Shown here: piece after piece, positions 8,168 through 16,612 of the stretch
How positions within the stretch are numbered: position 1 is the first letter of the stretch
Layout of the letters: the number at the start of each line of letters is the position of its first letter
DNA from: Marinobacter sp. BGYM27
GTDB taxonomy: Bacteria; Pseudomonadota; Gammaproteobacteria; Pseudomonadales; Oleiphilaceae
Direction of reading: 5' to 3'
DNA length: 64,000 nucleotides
Assembly: GCA_025153445.1 (NCBI GenBank)
Contig: JANZNS010000001.1
Coordinates: 1 to 64,000, forward strand
Notes under the pieces: generated by a model
The model's input: only the letters and a program-made list of their open reading frames with translations
Database searches by the model: none
What the model was told of the DNA's origin: nothing
Made by a program: the position numbers and the translations under genes

Positions 8168-9399
8168 TGCAAAAGCTGATTCAGTGGATTGATGAACGGT
8201 TGCCGATTGTAGATGCCTACAACAACCATCTCGGCAAGTATTACGCACCCAAGAACTTTAACCTCTGGTACTTCTTCGGATCGCTGGCAATGCTGGTTCT
8301 GGTTAACCAACTGGTTACCGGTATCTGGTTGACCATGAGCTACAACCCATCTGCAGAAGGCGCATTTGCTTCTGTTGAGTACATCATGCGTGATGTTCAG
8401 TGGGGTTGGTTGTTGCGTTATATGCATTCAACCGGCGCATCGGCATTTTTTATTGTTGTATACCTGCATATGTTCCGCGGCCTTATGTACGGTTCGTACC
8501 AGAAGCCTCGTGAGCTGATCTGGTTGTTCGGCATGCTGATTTATCTGGTGCTCATGGCTGAAGCCTTTATGGGCTATCTGTTGCCTTGGGGCCAGATGTC
8601 CTACTGGGGCGCTCAGGTTATCGTTAACCTGTTTGGTGCAATTCCGGTCATCGGCGATGACCTGTCGTTGTGGATTCGTGGTGACTACCTGATTTCGGGT
8701 ATTACCCTGAACCGATTCTTCGCATTGCACGTCATAGCGCTGCCCATTGTTCTGCTCGGGCTTGTGGTGCTTCATATTCTTGCGTTGCATGAAGTAGGTT
8801 CCAACAACCCGGACGGTATCGATATCAAGAAGAACAAGGACGAGAACGGCATTCCAAAGGACGGGATTCCCTTCCATCCTTATTACACCGTTCATGATCT
8901 GATTGGTGTTGCGGTCTTCCTGTTTGTTTTCTGTGTTGTGATCTTCTTCTTCCCTGAAATGGGTGGCTTGTTCATCGAGAAACCGAACTTCGAGCCCGCT
9001 AACAGCCTGAAAACGCCTGAGCACATAGCGCCGGTATGGTATTTCACGCCTTTCTACGCAATGTTGCGGGCAGTGACGGTCGACCTGTTCGGGTTGCCCG
9101 CCAAGTTCTGGGGTGTTGTTGTGATGGGTGCGGCGATCGCTATCCTGTTCGTGCTGCCTTGGCTTGATCGCAGTCCTGTCCGGTCCATGCGTTACAAGGG
9201 TGTTTTGAGCAAGATTGCGTTGACTGTCTTCGTCATCAGCTTCGTCATTCTCGGCTATCTGGGTATTGTGCCTTCCAGTCCGGGGCGTACGCTGCTGGCC
9301 CAGGTGCTCACGACGTTGTACTTCCTGTACTTTATCCTCATGCCGTTCTACACGCGGATGGAGAAAACAAAACCAGTTCCGGAAAGGGTGACAGGCTGA
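8167..9399 (+). CDS. petB: Ubiquinol-cytochrome c reductase, cytochrome b
   Basis: Cytochrome b is the membrane core of the bc1 complex, with two b hemes and the two quinone sites. The 410-residue protein has the eight-helix layout. Heme-ligand histidines are in MHSTGASAFF with VYLHMFRG and in ALHVIALP with VVLHILALHEVG. The Qo-site motif, PEWY in mitochondria, reads PVWY here (APVWYFTPFYAML), as I recall from other gammaproteobacteria. I prefer ATG 8167, overlapping the petA stop as ATGA-like TGATG, over GTG 8164. Confidence 0.96.
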   Translation: MQKLIQWIDERLPIVDAYNNHLGKYYAPKNFNLWYFFGSLAMLVLVNQLVTGIWLTMSYNPSAEGAFASVEYIMRDVQWGWLLRYMHSTGASAFFIVVYLHMFRGLMYGSYQKPRELIWLFGMLIYLVLMAEAFMGYLLPWGQMSYWGAQVIVNLFGAIPVIGDDLSLWIRGDYLISGITLNRFFALHVIALPIVLLGLVVLHILALHEVGSNNPDGIDIKKNKDENGIPKDGIPFHPYYTVHDLIGVAVFLFVFCVVIFFFPEMGGLFIEKPNFEPANSLKTPEHIAPVWYFTPFYAMLRAVTVDLFGLPAKFWGVVVMGAAIAILFVLPWLDRSPVRSMRYKGVLSKIALTVFVISFVILGYLGIVPSSPGRTLLAQVLTTLYFLYFILMPFYTRMEKTKPVPERVTG

Positions 9400-10157
9400 T
9401 GAAAAAGCTGATTATTGGTCTTTTCATGATTTGCCTGCCAGCAATCGGGCTGGCAGCCGGCGGGGCCGGTGTGCCCCTTGATCATATGGAGCCCGACCAC
9501 GGCAACAAGGCTTCATTGCAGCGCGGTGCTGCGCTGTTTACCAACTACTGCATGGGGTGTCACTCGATGGAGTACGCGCGCTACAAGCGTGTCTCCGATG
9601 ATATCGGTATCCCTGCAAAGCTTTACGAGGACAACCTGATCTTTACTGGCGCCAAAATTGGCGAGCTGATGAAGAACAGTATGAATAAGGACCTCGCTAA
9701 AGGCTGGTTTGGTAACCCGCCACCGGATCTGACGCTGGAGTCCCGTTTACGGGGCGAGAGTTGGGTCTACTCCTATTTGCGCGGTTTCTACAAGGATGAA
9801 GCGCGTCCCTGGGGTGTGAACAACGTGGTATTCCCGAATGTGGGTATGCCGCATGTGCTGGTTGAGATGCAGGGATTGTGCGCTACTGAGCCGAAAATCG
9901 GTCATGGCGCCAGCGTGGACCCGCTGAGCGGTAACGAAGTCGATGCCTCGCCTTGTACCGAATGGGCAAGCGAGGGCACGATGACGCCTGCTGAATTTGA
10001 TACCGCAATGTACGACCTGACGAACTTCCTGTCGTATATGGGTGATCCGGTGAAAATGGAGCGCGAGCGTCTTGGTATTTTCGTGCTGCTCTTCATTCTG
10101 GTGTTCTTTGTTGTCGCCTACCTGCTCAATCGTGAGTACTGGAAAGACGTACATTAA
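9399..10157 (+). CDS. petC: Ubiquinol-cytochrome c reductase, cytochrome c1
   Basis: Cytochrome c1 accepts electrons from the Rieske protein and gives them to a soluble or membrane cytochrome c. The 252-residue protein has a cleavable signal peptide ending near residue 20 (GLAAGG), one c-heme site CMGCH at 51-55, and a C-terminal membrane anchor (FVLLFILVFFVVAYLL) followed by REYW. Its ATG overlaps the petB stop as TGATG, so the three bc1 genes are translationally linked. Confidence 0.95.
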   Translation: MKKLIIGLFMICLPAIGLAAGGAGVPLDHMEPDHGNKASLQRGAALFTNYCMGCHSMEYARYKRVSDDIGIPAKLYEDNLIFTGAKIGELMKNSMNKDLAKGWFGNPPPDLTLESRLRGESWVYSYLRGFYKDEARPWGVNNVVFPNVGMPHVLVEMQGLCATEPKIGHGASVDPLSGNEVDASPCTEWASEGTMTPAEFDTAMYDLTNFLSYMGDPVKMERERLGIFVLLFILVFFVVAYLLNREYWKDVH

Positions 10158-10166
10158 AGAATCAGG

Positions 10167-10223
10167 TATAATCCGGCCCTGATAAGTATTCCAGCGGGTG
10201 GCGTTGTCGCTCGCTGGATTTTT
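10167..10223 (+). promoter_or_regulatory. petC-sspA junction: -10 box and hairpin
   Basis: TATAAT at 10167-10172 is a perfect -10 box, though the -35 region is poor. It is followed by an inverted repeat ccagcg (10191-10196) and cgctgg (10212-10217) and then ATTTTTG. The hairpin could end petC transcription or sit in the sspA leader; the sequence does not decide between these. Confidence 0.35.
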
Positions 10224-10271
10224 GCTTTCCGTAATTTCATCTCTGTGTCAGCGTAATCGTGGGGTAGTTTT

Positions 10272-10901
10272 ATGGGCGTTGTGACCAAGCGGTCATCAAT
10301 GACGTTTTTTTCAGATCCGGCCAGTCATTACAGCCACCGGGTGCGTATTGTTCTCGCTGAAAAAGGTGTCACCGTAGATGTAGTGGATGTGGATCCGGAT
10401 AATCCGCCGGAAGAGCTTTCCGACCTCAACCCATATAACGCGTTGCCAACACTTGTCGATCGTGACTTGGTGCTTTATGAGCCCAATATCATGATGGAAT
10501 ATCTTGATGAGCGTTTCCCGCATCCACCTTTGTTGCCGGTCTACCCTGTAGCCCGTGCAAATAGTCGTCTGATGATTCACCGGATTCAGAAGGACTGGTG
10601 TGGGCTGGTTGATCAGATTCTTGCCCAGCCTAACGCCAAGGCTTCAGAGGCTGCGCGCAAAGAGCTTCGTGAAAGTCTTCTGGCGGCAGCGCCTTTGTTC
10701 GGCGAGATGCCTTACTTCCTGTCAGAAGAATTTACGATCGTGGACTGCAGCATTGGACCTATTCTGTGGCGCTTGCCGGCGCTGGGTATAGATCTGCCAG
10801 AGAAGCAGGCCAAGCCATTGCTGAAGTATATGGAGCGTCTGTTTGAGCGCGAAGGCTTCAAGGCTAGCCTGTCGGATCTTGAAGAAGATATCCGCAGCTG
10901 A
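10272..10901 (+). CDS. sspA: Stringent starvation protein A
   Basis: SspA is a glutathione transferase-fold protein that binds RNA polymerase and alters transcription in stationary phase and starvation. The 209-residue protein shows the thioredoxin-like N-terminal domain with [33 protein letters not shown] and the GST-type ESxxI-like [18 protein letters not shown]. It lacks the catalytic residue expected in an active transferase, as does E. coli SspA. sspB follows 35 bases later, as in most gammaproteobacteria. Confidence 0.95.
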   Translation: MGVVTKRSSMTFFSDPASHYSHRVRIVLAEKGVTVDVVDVDPDNPPEELSDLNPYNALPTLVDRDLVLYEPNIMMEYLDERFPHPPLLPVYPVARANSRLMIHRIQKDWCGLVDQILAQPNAKASEAARKELRESLLAAAPLFGEMPYFLSEEFTIVDCSIGPILWRLPALGIDLPEKQAKPLLKYMERLFEREGFKASLSDLEEDIRS

Positions 10902-10936
10902 TTGTGATGTTTTCCAGAGCCTGATTGGGAGGCGGA

Positions 10937-11365
10937 ATGTCTGAGAAGACAGATAATATGTTATCCAGCCGGCCATACCTGGTGCGGGCATTCAATGAGT
11001 GGATTCTGGATAACAACTGTACACCCTATATTCTGGTAGACGCCGGGATACAGGGTGTTCAGGTGCCGGCTGAGCACGTGGCAAATGGCCAGATCGTTCT
11101 GAATATTAGTCCCAGTGCCGTTAAGGCGCTCATGATTGGCAACGGAGCGCTTGAGTTCAGCGCGCGTTTTGGCGGTGTGCCGATGCAGGTATCGGTTCCT
11201 CTTGTTGCTGTGTTGGCGATTTATGCCAAAGAGAACGGCGAGGGTATGGTGTTTGGCACCGAGCCAGGTTCACCGGATCCTGAAGGTCCATCTGGCGGCA
11301 ATAATGACGAAGGTGGCAAGCCTGAGCGACCGTCAGGGAAGCCGAGCCTGAAAGTGGTGAAGTAA
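10937..11365 (+). CDS. sspB: ClpXP protease specificity-enhancing factor SspB
   Basis: SspB delivers ssrA-tagged proteins to ClpXP. The 142-residue protein opens with the substrate-binding domain (SSRPYLVRAFNEWILDNNCTPY) and has a flexible Gly/Pro-rich linker from about residue 107. It ends in PSLKVVK, which corresponds to the ClpX-docking XB peptide at the end of E. coli SspB (LRVVK). The start at 10937 follows GGGAGGCGGA; an in-frame ATG four codons upstream overlaps this ribosome site and is unlikely. Confidence 0.95.
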   Translation: MSEKTDNMLSSRPYLVRAFNEWILDNNCTPYILVDAGIQGVQVPAEHVANGQIVLNISPSAVKALMIGNGALEFSARFGGVPMQVSVPLVAVLAIYAKENGEGMVFGTEPGSPDPEGPSGGNNDEGGKPERPSGKPSLKVVK

Positions 11366-11390
11366 AACCCATTCACCCAATGCTCAAATG

Positions 11391-11421
11391 AAAAAGCCGA
11401 CCAATAAGGTCGGCTTTTTTC
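11391..11421 (+). terminator. Bidirectional terminator between sspB and diaA
   Basis: The stem aaaaagccgacc-aataa-ggtcggctttttt, with A-run before and T-run after, can end both rightward sspAB and leftward lpoA-yraN-diaA transcripts. Confidence 0.9.
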
Positions 11422-11451
11422 GTTCTGGGCCCGCCAGATTTAAGGGGGGCT

Positions 11452-12048
11452 TTAGCCCCCAAAGATCGTGTTGTCGATCAATGCGCTGAGTGCGTTGAGG
11501 ATAATCAGAAAAATGCCGGCTGCCTGGGTAGGGCTCAGGTTGTGAAGTGCGATTTCATGGTCTTCAGGGTGCAGCAGCGATGTGATGTCTGTTTTCTCTT
11601 TTGCGCTGAGCACAACCACGCGCATGTCTCTGTCGTGTGCGGCCTGTATGGCTTGAATCAGGTTGGCTTTATGGCCGTCATCAACAATCACGAACAATGT
11701 ATCGCCGTCCTTGCCCAGTGCGCGCACTTGTCTCGAGAATGTCTCGTTAAAACGGTTGTCCCTGCAAATGGCAGAAAACGTAGTGGCGTCAGCACCGAGA
11801 TTGATGGCGGGGAGTGCTGGCCGGTCATGCTCAAACCGGTTGAGCAGGTTGGTGCAGAAAAATTGGGCGAGGCTATTGGCGCTGCCATTTGCGCACATCA
11901 GTATTTTGGCATCATTCAGTAACGAGTGGGTCAGCGTTTCAGCAGCGGCGCTGATTGCTTCTCCCAGTTCACCGGCGGTTTGTGCGGTGTGCTCCATGTG
12001 CTCGGCAAACAGCGTATTAATAAGCGATTCGGTATCTGGATTAGTCAT
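11452..12048 (-). CDS. diaA: SIS-domain protein, DnaA initiator-associating factor DiaA
   Basis: The 198-residue protein is a GmhA/DiaA-type SIS domain, with ANGSANSLAQFF near residue 53 in the sugar-phosphate loop. DiaA in E. coli is a tetramer that promotes DnaA assembly at oriC; its close paralogue GmhA makes heptose for LPS. The gene neighbours decide in favour of DiaA: lpoA-yraN-diaA is the E. coli order. The first base pairs of this gene overlap the end of yraN by four bases (ATGA). The E. coli cluster continues with dolP, which is absent here. Confidence 0.82.
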   Translation of the reverse strand: MTNPDTESLINTLFAEHMEHTAQTAGELGEAISAAAETLTHSLLNDAKILMCANGSANSLAQFFCTNLLNRFEHDRPALPAINLGADATTFSAICRDNRFNETFSRQVRALGKDGDTLFVIVDDGHKANLIQAIQAAHDRDMRVVVLSAKEKTDITSLLHPEDHEIALHNLSPTQAAGIFLIILNALSALIDNTIFGG

Positions 12049-12425
12049 GATGTGTCAAATGCGTTCTTGATCCATTGGGCGCGATAGCGGCGGATTCGGC
12101 CTGGTGTCATGGCCAGTACGTCGAAACGGCACTGAGCCTGCCAGCCTTGATTCCTCTGAAGGTAGACCGAGGCCGCCAATATAATGCGGCGTTGCTTTTT
12201 TACAGTGACCGACTCCAGCGGTGACTCGAGGCTGGAGTTGCCGCGGTACCTCACTTCAACAAAAGCCAGAACGTCACCGTCCCAGCCAATGATATCGATT
12301 TCTCCCCCGCGGCAGTGCACATTCCGATCAATGATTTTCAGGCCTCGCGCTGTGAGGTAGCGACCCGCCGCACGCTCTGCGTCTGCTCCCTTGCCGGGGT
12401 GCTGGCCGTCCATGGCCTTTGTCAT
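12045..12425 (-). CDS. yraN: YraN family (UPF0102) endonuclease-fold protein
   Basis: YraN proteins have the restriction-endonuclease-like (PD-D/ExK) fold and no settled function. The 126-residue protein has the family motif GLKIIDRNVHCRGGEIDII with the catalytic-type Glu and Asp, then VLAFVEVRYR. I place the start at ATG 12425, nine bases after an AAGG site and just past the lpoA stop; the frame stays open 34 codons upstream into lpoA but that part looks non-native. It overlaps diaA by four bases. Confidence 0.88.
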   Translation of the reverse strand: MTKAMDGQHPGKGADAERAAGRYLTARGLKIIDRNVHCRGGEIDIIGWDGDVLAFVEVRYRGNSSLESPLESVTVKKQRRIILAASVYLQRNQGWQAQCRFDVLAMTPGRIRRYRAQWIKNAFDTS

Positions 12426-12430
12426 GCTGT

Positions 12431-14293
12431 CTACCTTAGCGGCGTTGCCGTTGGTGGTGTTGGTTCGGTGTTGTCCGGTGTTTTTGATTCCAGCTTTACC
12501 GGTACGCCGTTTTTGAACATGGCCCACTGCTGTTGTCTGCTGACAACGCCCGAAGGGGTCATCGACAGCGTGCCGGTAAGTCCATTGATGTCGCTTCCTT
12601 CAACTCTGGAAAGTAGCTGTAGCTTGGATGAGAGTTGGTAAGCGTCTACCCCCATTGCAAACAGCCGCCCATAGCGCTGGGTGACATCTGGCAGTGCGGC
12701 GCTGGCCTGCTTGCGTAGCGGCTCGTCTGGCGACAGCATCCAGGGCAAATCAGTGAAGTGGATGTTCTCAAGATCGCCGTCCCGGCCGGAATCGGGAGTG
12801 CCGGTGTAAATAATGGATGGGGAGTATACCGGCAGATTGCCACCAAAATAGAACGCAAACATAGGTTTCAGCTGCCGTGCGATGGTTGGCGAGGCGACCA
12901 GCACGATGGCGTCAATGTCCTGTCTGCGGCGAGGTTCAAACTCGATATTCAGGCCGATGGTCTGTTCAACCGTAATGGCGCGTTGCCGGCTCACATCAAT
13001 GTCGAACAGACTGGCAACCGTTTTGCGAAGGTTCTCCTCACGATCATACCGGACCACATCGAGAATGCGCCCATTGTCTGCGGTCATGCGCTTCACAAGC
13101 GCCTGTTCGATGCGATCTCCCCAGTCACCGTAGGGGATCAGAGCAACGGCCTGACTGAGATTGTCGGCAACCAGCCGGTCGGCTATCTGCCGCGCTTCGT
13201 CTTCAGCGGATAATCCGTATTGGTAAAGATTGGCGGGGGCCTTTTGGCCGTCATCAAGGTAATTGAGGGCGAGCAGCGGCACGGGTAGAGTCGCACGTTG
13301 CGCGACGCTGTTCAGTGCTGTCTTTTCCAGCGGACCGACGATGAGGTCCGGTCCTGCTTTGGCTATTTCGGTATACAGCGCCGGAAAGTCCTGCTCGTCT
13401 GTGTTGAATACGTCGATGCGGACATCGGCATCAGCGCGCTTCCCGTCGGTATAGTAGGCGGCCATAAAGCCGTCGCGAATGGCTTTGCCGGCCTCGGCCA
13501 GCGGGCCGGTCAGGGGCAGTGCGAGGGCGATGCTTCCCGGACGCTCCTCTGACAAGCTGATGATGAGTGACAATTCGCTGGGTAGATTTACTGCTGCCGG
13601 ATGATCTGCCCAGTTGCTTTGCCAGCCCCGAATAGTGCCGCCTTGTGAGTCCAGGCTGACGTCGGGCTTTCTCAAAGACAGTGCCAGCTCCAGCCAGCCT
13701 TGCTGCTCATAACCAATCGCGGTTTGGGCCTTCTTTTCAAGCAAGGAGGTTTGCGTTTCTTTCAGCAGCTGCCAGATCCGGTCATTGTAATCGACGCTAT
13801 TGCCGTCCCGTTGCAAATCGGCTGATGCCATCAGGGTCTGGGCGGCGGCTAGCGTGCGGCCAGCCAGCTTGAAAGTTCTTGCCTGCAACTGCGCAGCGCT
13901 GGCCTGGCGATCTTGCGGGTAGCGTGAAAACTGCTCCACCGGGAGGTTGGTGGTGAGTTTCCTGGCCCAGTCCCGGTCCTCCAGTTCCACAATGCTCGAC
14001 ATGGCGAGCAGGCGTTGCTGGTCGATGATGGCGTCTGAAGCCTTGGCAAAGGCCGTGCTGCGCAGGATCGTCCGGGCATCCTTGTGGCGATCTGCTGTCT
14101 GGTAGCGCGACGCGGTACTCAGTAGCCCCTTGAGGGCAGTTTCCGAATAGCCGGAGGATTCAGCGATAGCAAGTGCTCCCTCGGGGGAATCTGCCTGATC
14201 GGGCTGGATACCAAAGGGTGCGCACGCCGCGATCATCAGCATGGCTGCGAATAAAAACGCTGGGCGAAGTCGAAGTAAGGCTCTCGTCGTCAT
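12431..14293 (-). CDS. lpoA: Penicillin-binding protein activator LpoA
   Basis: LpoA is an outer-membrane lipoprotein that reaches through the periplasm to activate PBP1A during peptidoglycan synthesis. From ATG 14293 the protein has 620 residues with a lipoprotein signal ending in the lipobox IAAC (Cys near residue 24). An N-terminal TPR-like helical half is followed by a type I periplasmic-binding-fold half starting around GSIALALPLTGPLAEAGKAI. An upstream in-frame ATG at 14344 would place 17 residues before the signal peptide and is less likely. It heads the lpoA-yraN-diaA operon, divergent from rsmI. Confidence 0.9.
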   Translation of the reverse strand: MTTRALLRLRPAFLFAAMLMIAACAPFGIQPDQADSPEGALAIAESSGYSETALKGLLSTASRYQTADRHKDARTILRSTAFAKASDAIIDQQRLLAMSSIVELEDRDWARKLTTNLPVEQFSRYPQDRQASAAQLQARTFKLAGRTLAAAQTLMASADLQRDGNSVDYNDRIWQLLKETQTSLLEKKAQTAIGYEQQGWLELALSLRKPDVSLDSQGGTIRGWQSNWADHPAAVNLPSELSLIISLSEERPGSIALALPLTGPLAEAGKAIRDGFMAAYYTDGKRADADVRIDVFNTDEQDFPALYTEIAKAGPDLIVGPLEKTALNSVAQRATLPVPLLALNYLDDGQKAPANLYQYGLSAEDEARQIADRLVADNLSQAVALIPYGDWGDRIEQALVKRMTADNGRILDVVRYDREENLRKTVASLFDIDVSRQRAITVEQTIGLNIEFEPRRRQDIDAIVLVASPTIARQLKPMFAFYFGGNLPVYSPSIIYTGTPDSGRDGDLENIHFTDLPWMLSPDEPLRKQASAALPDVTQRYGRLFAMGVDAYQLSSKLQLLSRVEGSDINGLTGTLSMTPSGVVSRQQQWAMFKNGVPVKLESKTPDNTEPTPPTATPLR

Positions 14294-14492
14294 GCAAAAC
14301 TCGCAAAGGGGCGGATGGGCGGACTGATGCGCTTGTGACGTCACCGTAACACGGGCATCATGCCGGAAATTACCGTTGGGCGAAGTTTACCAGTTCGTTC
14401 AATATTTCTCATGACGTTCATTTCATTTGATGGGGATGCGACGCCGGATTCATCGGTGAGCGCAAGGCCATTGCCGGAATGCCAGCGGGGTA

Positions 14493-15365
14493 ATGTTCTT
14501 GAAAACGACCAACTCTAGCGCCAGGCAAGCAGGTGGCACCTTGTTTATCGTCGCGACACCGATTGGCAACCTCGGCGATATTACCCACCGCGCTACCGAA
14601 GTGATCGGCAGTGTTGATTTTGTTGCGGCCGAGGATACCCGGCACTCCCGCAAGTTGCTTCAGGTGCTCGGTATTCAGAAGCCGCTCGTTGCCCTGCATG
14701 ATCATAATGAAAGAGAAAAGGCCGGGGCGCTGCTTGATCGTATTGAAGCTGGCGAATCTGTTGCGCTCGTTTCTGATGCGGGAACGCCGCTGATTTCGGA
14801 TCCCGGTTATGTGCTGGTAAAAGAGGCGCGGGCGCGGGGAATTACGGTTTCTCCGATTCCTGGGCCGAGTGCGGTAATCGCGGCGCTTAGTGCGGCGGGA
14901 TTGGCGACCGACAGGTTTACGTTTGAAGGGTTTCTGCCAGCCAAGCGAAAGGGGCGCAACGACCGCCTGACGGCATTGATCAAAGAAGAGTGCACGCTGG
15001 TTTTCTATGAGGCGCCTCACCGGATTGTTGAAACGGCACAGGCCATTGCCGAAGTGTTCGGCGCGGACCGTGAAGTGGCGCTGGCCCGGGAGCTGACCAA
15101 AACATTTGAAACGTTCTATACCGGTCGCGTTGCCGATGTTTGCGAGCAGCTTGCAGGCGATGAACATGCCGAGCGCGGCGAGTATGTGGTCATGGTAGCC
15201 GGAGCGGAACCGCAAAGCGGTGTTCAGGCGCCCGTAATTGATACCGATCGCCTTTTGAAAACCCTGCTCGCAGAGCTGCCTGTTAAGGTTGCCGCAAAAA
15301 TGGCATCAGAGCTGACGGGGGAGTCAAAGAACGATCTCTACCAGCGTGCGTTGTCGCTCAAGTAA
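14493..15365 (+). CDS. rsmI: 16S rRNA (cytidine1402-2'-O)-methyltransferase
   Basis: RsmI methylates the ribose of C1402 in 16S rRNA; RsmH, encoded 1.2 kb downstream, methylates N4 of the same base. The 290-residue tetrapyrrole-methylase-fold protein contains GTLFIVATPIGNLGDIT near the N-terminus, FVAAEDTRHSRKLL, and SDAGTPLISDPG, all diagnostic. It is transcribed divergently from lpoA, as in E. coli and Pseudomonas, and is followed by rnpB. Confidence 0.96.
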   Translation: MFLKTTNSSARQAGGTLFIVATPIGNLGDITHRATEVIGSVDFVAAEDTRHSRKLLQVLGIQKPLVALHDHNEREKAGALLDRIEAGESVALVSDAGTPLISDPGYVLVKEARARGITVSPIPGPSAVIAALSAAGLATDRFTFEGFLPAKRKGRNDRLTALIKEECTLVFYEAPHRIVETAQAIAEVFGADREVALARELTKTFETFYTGRVADVCEQLAGDEHAERGEYVVMVAGAEPQSGVQAPVIDTDRLLKTLLAELPVKVAAKMASELTGESKNDLYQRALSLK

Positions 15366-15385
15366 GGCCATCGTGGCGTTTCTGC

Positions 15386-15414
15386 TTGCGCTGGCCTCGC
15401 GCGGGGCGTATCTT
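15386..15414 (+). promoter_or_regulatory. Promoter of rnpB
   Basis: TTGCGC (15386-15391), a 17-base spacer and TATCTT (15409-15414), with a GC-rich discriminator after it, would start transcription at about 15421, exactly at the first base of the RNase P RNA P1 helix. The -35 begins 20 bases after the rsmI stop. Confidence 0.55.
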
Positions 15415-15419
15415 CTCGA

Positions 15420-15771
15420 CCGAGCTCGCCGGACAGTCGCCGCCAGTTTACTGGGGGAGGAAAGTCCGGGCTCCATAGGGCAAGGTGCCAGGTAACCCCT
15501 GGGCGGCGTGAGCCGATGGAAAGTGCAGCAGAAAGGAAACCGCCTACGTGCCTTCGGGCGCCGGTAAGGTTGAAAAGGTGCGGTAAGAGCGCACCGCGTG
15601 ACTGGCAACAGTTCACGGCGATGGTAAACCCCACCTGGAGCAAGACCAAATAGGAGTCCTACGGTGTGGCCCGCACTGGACTCGGGTAGGTTGCTTGAGA
15701 TCTGTGGTGACGCAGATCCTAGATGAATGACTGTCCTCGACAGAACCCGGCTTATAGGCGAGCTCTTTTTT
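15420..15771 (+). ncRNA. rnpB: RNase P RNA (M1 RNA), bacterial class A
   Basis: This is the catalytic RNA that trims tRNA 5' ends. Conserved blocks appear in order: gacagtcgccgcc, gaggaaagtccgggctcc (P4 5' strand), agggcaaggtgccaggtaac, aaaccgcc, ggtgcggtaagagcgcaccgc, caacagttcacggc, gcaagaccaaatag, ggtaggttgcttgag, and the P4 3' strand in agatgaatgactgtcc-cgacagaacccggctta. A perfect 9-bp P1 is formed by 15422-15430 and 15757-15765 and runs into a T-tract, so P1 doubles as the terminator stem. P3 is very short (ccag-ttta-ctgg near 15443-15454). Confidence 0.95.
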
Positions 15772-15998
15772 CTTTTCCCGAATTCCCCGAACACCTCCTT
15801 CTGTGTGAACTCTGTTGCCGAAATAACGGGTTCGATATAGCGAAAAAATCTTACTCTTCAAGTTTGTTCTTCTAATAGTTCTTCAGTTGTTTGATTTTGC
15901 AGCCTTTCTTCTCTCCATAATCCCATATTTTATTATTTTACACTTCTAACTTGTTGTCCTTAAAAGAACTTTTCCATGTGGGCCGCCTATGGCGGCGC
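15772..15998. other. AT-rich intergenic stretch before the mraZ promoter
   Basis: Between rnpB and the mraZ promoter the DNA is markedly richer in A and T than its surroundings, especially 15831-15960, with many short T-runs. It ends with a GC-rich hairpin, gccgcc-tat-ggcggc, at 15982-15996 directly before the mraZ -35 box. No convincing reading frame or RNA motif is seen. Confidence 0.5.
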
Positions 15999-16027
15999 TT
16001 GCATTGTATTTTGCGTGTTTCTATAGT
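15999..16027 (+). promoter_or_regulatory. mraZ (dcw cluster) promoter
   Basis: TTGCAT at 15999-16004 and TATAGT at 16022-16027 have a 17-base spacer. Transcription would start near 16034, inside the first unit of the repeat array that follows, giving a leader of about 126 bases. Confidence 0.5.
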
Positions 16028-16090
16028 GTGCAGGAGTGGGAAAAAGTGGATAGAAGTGGTTTTTTGTGGTTTTCGGAGGGGGAGAGTGGG
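16026..16090 (+). promoter_or_regulatory. MraZ operator: phased 10-bp GTGG repeats
   Basis: GTGG recurs at 16036, 16046, 16056, 16066 and 16086, each exactly ten bases apart or a multiple, with the variants GTGT at 16026 and GAGG at 16076 filling the other steps. MraZ of E. coli is known to bind TGGG-type direct repeats spaced by five bases at its own promoter, and mycoplasma MraZ binds AAAGTG repeats; both patterns fit. The array starts at the -10 box, so bound MraZ would block initiation. Confidence 0.75.
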
Positions 16091-16159
16091 AGAATTGGCC
16101 ATCTCGTCCCAACTAATTAAGCAATCGCGCTGTAATGCAGCGAAGTGCCAGCGGCAAAT

Positions 16160-16612
16160 ATGAGCAACTTTCTGGGCAGTCACGCCCTCAACATGGATGC
16201 AAAAGGACGCATAGCGATCCCGGCCCGCGTACGCGAGGACCTGGCTGCAGCTTGTGGCGGCCGCATTGTGTTGACTGCGAATGCCGATGAGGAGCGCTGC
16301 CTGTTGCTTTACCCCGAGCCGCAATGGGAAGAAATTCGCCCACAAATTGAAGCGCTTCCCAACATGAATAAGGTGGCGCGCCGGCTGCAGCGAAAGGTGC
16401 TGGGTCATGCGACGCCGCTGGAGCTGGATAGCGCTGGTCGCATTCTGGTTCCGCCAACGCTGCGCAGCTATGCCCGGCTGGAGAAGAAATTGATGCTGAT
16501 CGGGCAAGGCAAAAAGCTGGAGTTGTGGAGCGAAGAGCGCTGGTTCACTTGGCTCGATGAGTCGGACGACGACGCTGATATGCCGGTTGAAATGGAGTCT
16601 CTGTCGCTATGA
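16160..16612 (+). CDS. mraZ: Transcriptional regulator MraZ
   Basis: MraZ is the DNA-binding autorepressor of the division and cell wall cluster. The 150-residue protein has two AbrB-like swapped-hairpin halves, each with the DxxxR signature: DAKGR near residue 13 and DSAGR near residue 91. ATG 16160 gives the family N-terminus ([17 protein letters not shown]); a GTG five codons earlier is possible. The ribosome site is weak. It overlaps rsmH by four bases and is preceded by a matching operator array. Confidence 0.95.
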   Translation: MSNFLGSHALNMDAKGRIAIPARVREDLAAACGGRIVLTANADEERCLLLYPEPQWEEIRPQIEALPNMNKVARRLQRKVLGHATPLELDSAGRILVPPTLRSYARLEKKLMLIGQGKKLELWSEERWFTWLDESDDDADMPVEMESLSL

